From Prevotella sp. (GTDB taxonomy: Bacteria; Bacteroidota; Bacteroidia; Bacteroidales; Bacteroidaceae): a stretch of DNA of 10,418 nucleotides. The position numbers were made by a program, and so were the translations under genes. Of the stretch, positions 6,482 through 10,418 are shown one piece after another. A model generated the notes under the pieces. It was not told the origin of the DNA and searched no databases. It saw nothing but the letters and a program-made list of their open reading frames with translations. The stretch covers positions 1 through 10,418 of the forward strand of contig JAFRMM010000111.1 in NCBI GenBank assembly GCA_017430675.1, in the 5' to 3' direction. The stretch's first letter is position 1, and every line of letters starts with the position of its first letter.

Positions 6482-7075
6482 TTATTCTGGCAGGAGCAGA
6501 ATGGTCGCGCTGCGTGCTGCCTGGGCTCCCATTACCAGTACCTGGGCGATGTCTGCCGTCTTCGAAGGACCGCTGATGAAGGTGCCATAGCCATCGTACT
6601 CCTTGTCGAACTCGATGCGCTTGTAAGCCTCATGCATATTGTTCACAATCTGGCTCTTTGGCAATAGGATAATCAGGTTCTCGGAGATAAAGCAGACAGC
6701 CTTCTCCTTCATCGTTTGGGGAATCCATACACAGGCGTTCTCGGCCACGCCAAACTGTCCGCGGATGATGCCCACATCGGTACCGTTGAGGTCACGGGCA
6801 CGACCTACAGCGTCGGGATTCCTCGTGGCGATCGTCACTTCCGGCAGGTTGGAGGCAATCTCCTTGGCATCAGGAAAAAGTTCCTTGATGATAGTATTGA
6901 TGTCCTGACCTTTCTTCACTTCAATCACATGTCCTCCAACGCTTTCCGTCATTGTAGTGAACTGCACTAGAGGATCGGGGTAGGTGATGGCCTTGATGTC
7001 ATCAAGTGAGGGCATGTCAAACTTCTGCCGTATGTTTTTCCTGTACTTGGACAGGATATCTTCTTTGCTACTCAT
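6482..7075 (-). CDS. lutC: LutC-type LUD domain protein, lactate utilization
   Basis: A 197-residue cytoplasmic protein of the LUD (DUF162) family. With LutA and LutB it forms the iron-sulfur lactate oxidation system that converts L-lactate to pyruvate. Family signs are the ATRNPDAVGRARDLNG stretch near 83-98, the FGVAENACVWIP strand near 108-119, and the GPSKTADIAQVLVMG signature near 168-182. After that signature most relatives have a GVHGP-like turn; here it reads GAQAA. It starts 40 bases after lutB, directly behind an A/T heptad repeat, and is followed by the esterase after 13 bases. Its place third in an A-B-C order strongly supports the call. Confidence 0.88.
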   Translation of the reverse strand: MSSKEDILSKYRKNIRQKFDMPSLDDIKAITYPDPLVQFTTMTESVGGHVIEVKKGQDINTIIKELFPDAKEIASNLPEVTIATRNPDAVGRARDLNGTDVGIIRGQFGVAENACVWIPQTMKEKAVCFISENLIILLPKSQIVNNMHEAYKRIEFDKEYDGYGTFISGPSKTADIAQVLVMGAQAARSATILLLPE

Positions 7076-7076
7076 A

Positions 7077-7107
7077 ACTATAAACTATAAACCATAAACT
7101 ATAAACC
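7077..7107 (-). repeat. Heptad A/T repeat abutting the lutC start codon
   Basis: Four consecutive 7-base units on the plus strand (ACTATAA, ACTATAA, ACCATAA, ACTATAA) plus a partial ACC fill almost all of the lutB-lutC gap and end one base before the lutC ATG. On the transcript this is TTATAGT/TTATGGT repeats, unstructured and A/U-rich, in the place where a ribosome binding site would sit. Confidence 0.8.
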
Positions 7108-7115
7108 AAAACCTC

Positions 7116-8489
7116 CTACTTCACTTTTCCTTTCTTCCAGAGTGAATGGAAGGTCTCTTTTGGGAATTTCATCATCTCATGGCCGTCAGCCCAAGGATTC
7201 AGTTTCAGATTCAACAGAGGCTTTGGGACAAAATTAGCCATTGGGGCCATGGCAGTGGCGGCATTATAGATGCCACTGCTTCCGAAGAGCATGCTCATGC
7301 CCTTACACATGAGTTTCTTCTCGGGATTGGCTGTGCCGAAGTCATCCAGTTGCTGTCGCCACTGGTAGATCTGGTCGCCGAGGTTTACCTTTACGGGACA
7401 TACCGTCTGACAACTCAGACAAAGGGTGCAGGCGCTCACGTTGCCTGAGTGCTCCTGTGTATTACGGAGCATACCTAGGTTGATGCCGATAGGACCAGGA
7501 ATGAAGTAACTGTAACTGTATCCGCCACTACGACGATAGACGGGACAGGTGTTCATGCAGGATCCGCAGCGGATGCACTTCAGTGCCTCCCAGTGCTCGG
7601 GATTGCCGATCCACTCGCTACGGCCGTTATCTACGAGAATGATGTGCATCGGGGCTGCAGTCGGACGAGCCTTGCGGAAATGCGATGTAAAGGTTGTGGT
7701 AGGCTGACCTGTACCTGCACGGCAAAGCATGCGCTGAAAGACAGCCAGACAGTCGTAGTTGGGAATGATCTTTTCCAAACCGATGGCAGCAATGTGTAGT
7801 TTCGGACAGGATGTTGACATGTCGGCATTGCCTTCGTTTGTGCAAACAACAATATCACCCGTTGAGGCAACACCAAAGTTTCCGCCAGTCATACCGGCAT
7901 CGGCAGTTAGAAACTCATTGCGTAGGCTCAGGCGCGCGCGATATGTAAGATAGGTGGGATCGTGGTTGCCTTTCTCTGTGGAGATACCCTTTTCCTCGAA
8001 CAACTCACCCACATCATCGTGGTTTAGGTGGATGGCAGGCATTACGATATGACTGGGCTTCTGGCCTTTCAACTGAATGATGCGCTCGCCAAGGTCGGTC
8101 TCAACAACCTCAATGCCCTTTGACTCCAGGTATGGGTTCATCTCGCATTCCTCCGTCAACATCGACTTCGATTTCACCATCTTCTTCACGTTGTGCTGTT
8201 TCAGAATGCCATACACGATCTCATTGAACTCGTTGGCATCTTTGGCCCAGTGTACGATACAACCGTTCTTCTCCGCATTGGTAGAGAACTGGTCGAGGTA
8301 TTCGTCCAGATGGGTGATGGTATGGCGCTTGATGGCACTGGCCTTTTCGCGGAGTTGCTCCCACTCATCCAGTCCGTATGCCATATTGTCACGTTTCGTT
8401 CGTACTGCCCAGAATGTTGCGTCATGCCACTTGGCGTATGTCTGGTTCTTTAAGAACTGTTTCGCTGCGTTACTATGTGCTGTACTCAT
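7116..8489 (-). CDS. lutB: LutB-type iron-sulfur protein, lactate utilization
   Basis: Counted from the ATG at 8489, this is a 457-residue protein, a usual LutB length. The N-terminal two thirds is an LUD domain (VKSKSMLTEECEMNPYLE near 105-122, GMTGGNFGVASTGDI near 199-213). Then come two ferredoxin-type 4Fe-4S motifs: CIRCGSCMNTCP (Cys305, 308, 311, 315) and CTLCLSCQTVCP (Cys354, 357, 360, 364). It is the core electron-transfer subunit of the L-lactate oxidation complex. The reading frame is open up to an ATG at 8513 that would add MIIVKLKI and leave a 3-base gap to lutA. I prefer 8489 because MSTAHSN is a normal start and the added residues are encoded by the A/T repeat. Confidence 0.92.
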   Translation of the reverse strand: MSTAHSNAAKQFLKNQTYAKWHDATFWAVRTKRDNMAYGLDEWEQLREKASAIKRHTITHLDEYLDQFSTNAEKNGCIVHWAKDANEFNEIVYGILKQHNVKKMVKSKSMLTEECEMNPYLESKGIEVVETDLGERIIQLKGQKPSHIVMPAIHLNHDDVGELFEEKGISTEKGNHDPTYLTYRARLSLRNEFLTADAGMTGGNFGVASTGDIVVCTNEGNADMSTSCPKLHIAAIGLEKIIPNYDCLAVFQRMLCRAGTGQPTTTFTSHFRKARPTAAPMHIILVDNGRSEWIGNPEHWEALKCIRCGSCMNTCPVYRRSGGYSYSYFIPGPIGINLGMLRNTQEHSGNVSACTLCLSCQTVCPVKVNLGDQIYQWRQQLDDFGTANPEKKLMCKGMSMLFGSSGIYNAATAMAPMANFVPKPLLNLKLNPWADGHEMMKFPKETFHSLWKKGKVK

Positions 8490-8520
8490 AATTTTCAATT
8501 TTACAATTATCAATTATTAC
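8490..8520 (-). repeat. Imperfect A/T repeat abutting the preferred lutB start
   Basis: On the plus strand the units are AATTTTC, AATTTTAC, AATTATC and AATTATTAC, four AATT-led units of 7 to 9 bases. They run from the base next to the lutB ATG across the lutA stop codon. It has the same position relative to its gene as the heptad repeat before lutC, but a different unit. Confidence 0.6.
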
Positions 8521-9254
8521 AGTCCTGCCGCCAAAATTTCAACGGCATGTTTGAACTCGATATTGATGCCCTGCTTTTTGGCAACACCTGCCATGTGCAT
8601 CAGACAGGAACAGTCAGGCCCTGTCACGTATTCGGCACCTGTCTGGACATGGCGCTCCACCTTGTCCTTGCCCATCTGGGCGCAGATGGCGGTCTCTTCC
8701 ACAGAGAACATGCCGCCAAAGCCGCAGCACTCGTCAGGACGCTCAGGTTCCACAACCTGTATGCCATCTACCAGTTCCAGCAGATCTTTGATCTTGTTGA
8801 ACTTGTTCACGTGCTCCTCGCTCGGAGAACTGAGCCCCAGTTCACGCACACCGTGACAGGAATTGTGTAGGCTTACCTTGTGTGGGAAGGTGCCTAAACG
8901 CTGGTTCACCTTCACGACATCATGAAGGAACTCTATAACGTCCATAATCTTCCCAGAGGTGACACACTCGTGTTTCCCTTCCAGTAGTCGCGGATAGTTG
9001 ATCTTGATAAATGCCGTACAACTCACCGACGGTGCGACAATATAGTCGAAATCCTTGAATTTCTCCTCGAATTTCTCTGCCAAGGGAATGGCTTGTTTCT
9101 CGAATCCCGCATTGGCCATCGGCTGACCACAGCATGTCTGGTTAAGCGGATACTCTACGTCAAGCCCAAGATGCTTTAATAATTTGTAAGTGGCTATACC
9201 CACTTGTGGGTAAACCACATCAACATAACAGGGGATAAATAGTCCGATCTTCAT
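8517..9254 (-). CDS. lutA: LutA-type cysteine-rich (CCG) protein, lactate utilization
   Basis: A 245-residue cytoplasmic protein with two CCG (cysteine-rich) domains, the hallmark of LutA/LldE and of heterodisulfide reductase-type subunits. Domain 1 has Cys9, Cys41-Cys42-Gly and Cys79 (with a Ser in the partner position, PSVSC). Domain 2 has Cys133, Cys176-Cys177-Gly and Cys215/Cys217 (DCSCLMH). Together with LutB and LutC it oxidises L-lactate to pyruvate; the electron acceptor is not shown here. It is first in the minus-strand run and lies divergent from the BAX-inhibitor gene, with a -7-like element 38 bases upstream. No lactate permease is in the window. A glycolate oxidase subunit (GlcF-like) is less likely given the adjacent lutB and lutC. 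Confidence 0.92.
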   Translation of the reverse strand: MKIGLFIPCYVDVVYPQVGIATYKLLKHLGLDVEYPLNQTCCGQPMANAGFEKQAIPLAEKFEEKFKDFDYIVAPSVSCTAFIKINYPRLLEGKHECVTSGKIMDVIEFLHDVVKVNQRLGTFPHKVSLHNSCHGVRELGLSSPSEEHVNKFNKIKDLLELVDGIQVVEPERPDECCGFGGMFSVEETAICAQMGKDKVERHVQTGAEYVTGPDCSCLMHMAGVAKKQGINIEFKHAVEILAAGL

Positions 9255-9291
9255 ATTGGTAGTGTATTACTTATAGTTTCTTAGTTGGGTA

Positions 9292-9299
9292 CAAATATA
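9292..9299 (-). promoter_or_regulatory. Candidate -7 promoter element for the lut run
   Basis: On the minus strand this reads TATATTTG, a full match to TAnnTTTG, 37 bases before the lutA ATG at 9254. A TTTG lies upstream (9312-9315) but only 12 bases away, closer than the usual 19-20, so the -33 half is not secure. The predicted leader is about 30 bases. It would drive lutABC and, if read through, the esterase and GH9 genes. Confidence 0.5.
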
Positions 9300-9313
9300 G
9301 TGAAAAAAAAACA

Positions 9314-9337
9314 AAAATACTAATATTTAGGTATTTT
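9314..9337. promoter_or_regulatory. Dyad in the lutA/BAX-inhibitor divergent region, possible operator
   Basis: AAAATAC (9314-9320) and GTATTTT (9331-9337) are perfect 7-base inverted arms 10 bases apart. The dyad lies where the -33 zone of the lut promoter would be. A regulator binding here could repress or activate the lut genes. The sequence is A/T-rich, so a chance match is possible. Confidence 0.3.
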
Positions 9338-9367
9338 ATGCCTTAGTTTTATGTTTTATTAAAAGTA

Positions 9368-9395
9368 TTTGCTTATCTTTGTGGCATTATATTTG
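9368..9395 (+). promoter_or_regulatory. Candidate promoter of the BAX-inhibitor gene
   Basis: TTTG at 9368-9371 is followed after 16 bases by TATATTTG at 9388-9395, a full -7 match; the spacing is a little short. A second overlapping -7 candidate, TATCTTTG, lies at 9374-9381. Either would give a short leader before the ATG at 9424. Confidence 0.5.
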
Positions 9396-9423
9396 CAGTA
9401 TATGCACTGTATAATGAAAAAAT

Positions 9424-10149
9424 ATGAGTATGAGTTATAACGAATTGAATTTTGATGCCGTGAGTCGGGAGCGGGAACTTTCGATGTCGGCAGCCTTTCC
9501 AGTTTTGATGCGGAAGGTGTATGTGTGGATGACGCTCGCGCTGGTTCTGACAGGCGTGACGGCTTATGGTGTGGCAACGACACCTGGGGTGTTGATGGCT
9601 CTGTATTCCAACCGGATCCTGTTCTGGGGACTGGTCATTGCAGAGTTTGCGCTGGTGATAGGCATTAGTGCTGCCATCAACAAACTGTCTCTGACGATGG
9701 CGACTCTGATGTTTGTGCTTTACTCGGTCATTAACGGTGCGCTGTTTTCATCGATCTTCATGATCTATACGATGTCGAGCATTGCCAGCGTGTTCTTTAT
9801 CACGGCAGGAACCTTCGCCGTGATGGCGGTGATAGGCTATACCACCAAGAAAGACCTGACTTCCATGGGTAAACTCCTGTTTATGGCACTGATAGGTATC
9901 ATTATCGCCACCATCGTGAATATATTCCTGAAGAGCACGGGATTAGAGTTGATCGTGAGTTATCTGGGCGTTTTGATCTTCGTAGGCTTGACAGCATACG
10001 ATTCCCAGAAAATTAAGAATATGCTGCTGATGGCTTCTGATGCAGGAGAGGGTGCGCAGAAACTGGCTCTGTTAGGAGCATTGTCTCTTTATCTAGACTT
10101 CATTAATCTCTTTATCTATTTGTTGAGGATCTTTGGTCGCAGAGAATAA
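9424..10149 (+). CDS. BAX inhibitor-1 (BI-1/YccA/YetJ) family membrane protein
   Basis: A 241-residue inner-membrane protein with about seven hydrophobic helices (roughly 31-50, 65-83, 89-107, 117-138, 150-168, 176-191, 214-235) after a polar 25-residue N-terminus. Family marks are GYTTKKDLTSMGK (138-150), GLTAYDSQKIK (188-198) and LYLDFINLFIYLLRIFG (222-238). Asp193 and Asp225 correspond by motif to the paired acidic residues that gate the calcium leak in Bacillus YetJ. Bacterial members act as pH-sensitive calcium leak channels or interact with membrane proteases; the role here is unknown. Codon 3 (9430) is an alternative start. An out-of-frame ATG at 9414 opens an 8-codon reading frame across the start region. 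The gene stands alone with its own promoter and terminator. Confidence 0.93.
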   Translation: MSMSYNELNFDAVSRERELSMSAAFPVLMRKVYVWMTLALVLTGVTAYGVATTPGVLMALYSNRILFWGLVIAEFALVIGISAAINKLSLTMATLMFVLYSVINGALFSSIFMIYTMSSIASVFFITAGTFAVMAVIGYTTKKDLTSMGKLLFMALIGIIIATIVNIFLKSTGLELIVSYLGVLIFVGLTAYDSQKIKNMLLMASDAGEGAQKLALLGALSLYLDFINLFIYLLRIFGRRE

Positions 10150-10175
10150 TTTTTCGCTATATTATTGAATAATAA

Positions 10176-10213
10176 AAGAAGGATTTTGCAGAGTTTTTTG
10201 CATAATCCTTCTT
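10176..10213 (+). terminator. Hairpin terminator after the BAX-inhibitor gene
   Basis: AAGAAGGATT (10176-10185) pairs with AATCCTTCTT (10204-10213). A T-T mismatch follows and then TGCA pairs with TGCA, closing on a T-rich loop. CTTTT follows on the plus strand. It begins 27 bases past the stop codon and separates the gene from the promoter to its right. Confidence 0.65.
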
Positions 10214-10233
10214 CTTTTGAGGGGTCGTCGAGA

Positions 10234-10253
10234 GGGATTTTGTCAACAATCCC
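10234..10253 (+). terminator. Short second hairpin, possible auxiliary terminator
   Basis: GGGATT (10234-10239) and AATCCC (10248-10253) form a 6-bp stem with an 8-base loop. The next bases are A-rich rather than T-rich; a long T-rich tract begins about ten bases later and may instead serve as an UP-like element for the following promoter. Confidence 0.25.
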
Positions 10254-10292
10254 GAAAACTTTTCGTTGTTTTATTATTTTTTTTGTTAAAAG

Positions 10293-10324
10293 TTTGGTTT
10301 GTATTTGTATTTTTCGTACCTTTG
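10293..10324 (+). promoter_or_regulatory. Strong promoter, probably of an rRNA operon
   Basis: TTTG at 10293-10296, a 20-base spacer and TACCTTTG at 10317-10324 give a complete match to the Bacteroidota housekeeping promoter (TTTG, about 19-20, TAnnTTTG), the only one in the window with both halves at normal spacing. A long T-rich tract lies directly upstream (about 10260-10290). Transcription would start near 10330, leading into the rRNA-leader-like sequence. Confidence 0.75.
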
Positions 10325-10329
10325 CATCC

Positions 10330-10418
10330 GCTTTCGCCCAAAAATCCGGGCGATCTGCATGAAGAAGGAGTTCTTTGAAAGATTTACATAGACAGAAGTA
10401 GTACAAGAAGCGAGTACC
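10330..10418 (+). other. Likely 5' leader of an rRNA operon (16S lies past the edge)
   Basis: After the promoter come a hairpin (TCGCCC 10334-10339 with GGGCGA 10348-10353) and AGTTCTTTGAAA at 10369-10380, which resembles the boxA antitermination element of rRNA leaders (E. coli TGCTCTTTAA). The final bases (ACAGAAGTAGTACAAGAAGC within 10391-10411) match my memory of the sequence upstream of Prevotella 16S genes. No part of mature 16S is inside the window. No ORF here is credible. Confidence 0.7.
10369..10380 (+). promoter_or_regulatory. boxA-like antitermination element
   Basis: AGTTCTTTGAAA differs little from the boxA consensus around TGCTCTTTAA and lies about 40 bases after the predicted transcription start, as expected for an rRNA leader bound by the Nus factors. 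The assignment depends on the rRNA operon reading being right. Confidence 0.5.

Noticed and set aside
10165..10362. Plus-strand ORF of 65 codons after the BAX-inhibitor gene
   Set aside because: It starts just before the terminator hairpin and spans the rRNA-type promoter; no plausible protein.
10116..10406. Minus-strand ORF of 96 codons across the terminator and promoter region
   Set aside because: It overlaps the end of the BAX-inhibitor gene, a terminator and a strong plus-strand promoter, and its Lys/Ile/Leu-rich content reflects A/T-rich DNA.

Overview
The window looks like chromosomal DNA of a Prevotella-like member of the Bacteroidota. The grounds are a fimbrillin-type surface lipoprotein, start codons without a Shine-Dalgarno sequence, several copies of the Bacteroidota -7 promoter element TAnnTTTG, a secreted family 9 glycoside hydrolase beside a secreted type-B carboxylesterase, and a right edge that resembles a Prevotella ribosomal RNA leader. 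The genus is inferred from remembered sequence character, not from a search.

Layout, left to right. Positions 1-939 hold the last codons of one gene and a complete fimbrillin-like lipoprotein, both on the plus strand. Positions 940-1465 are an intergenic stretch of about 525 bases packed with repeats: two hairpins sharing the same 13-base GC-rich arms, one of them nested inside a larger inverted repeat of CAGATACAGAT-type sequence, then a 21-base tandem repeat, then a strong hairpin terminator. A doubtful small minus-strand ORF runs through the hairpins behind a good -7 element.

Positions 1466-9254 hold five minus-strand genes. In transcription order they are lutA, lutB, lutC (the iron-sulfur, LUD-domain lactate oxidation complex), a secreted carboxylesterase with an extra C-terminal DUF4380-like beta-sandwich, and a secreted GH9 enzyme. 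Gaps are 11 to 40 bases, with no terminator inside, so one transcript could cover all five. The lut genes would oxidise L-lactate to pyruvate in the cytoplasm. The last two proteins would act outside the inner membrane on a plant-type, possibly acylated, polysaccharide. Why the two activities share a transcript is not clear from the sequence.

Positions 9255-9423 are a divergent promoter region between lutA and a plus-strand BAX-inhibitor-1 (YetJ/YccA-type) seven-helix membrane protein at 9424-10149, which ends in a hairpin terminator. The last about 125 bases carry the best promoter of the window (TTTG, 20 bases, TACCTTTG), a small GC hairpin and a boxA-like element. This is most likely the start of an rRNA operon whose 16S gene lies just past the edge.

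No mobile element, CRISPR array, tRNA or defence system is visible. The parts most worth a second look are the palindrome cluster at 968-1147, the heptad-period A/T repeats that abut start codons, and the linkage of lutABC to a GH9/esterase pair with unusual domain make-up.
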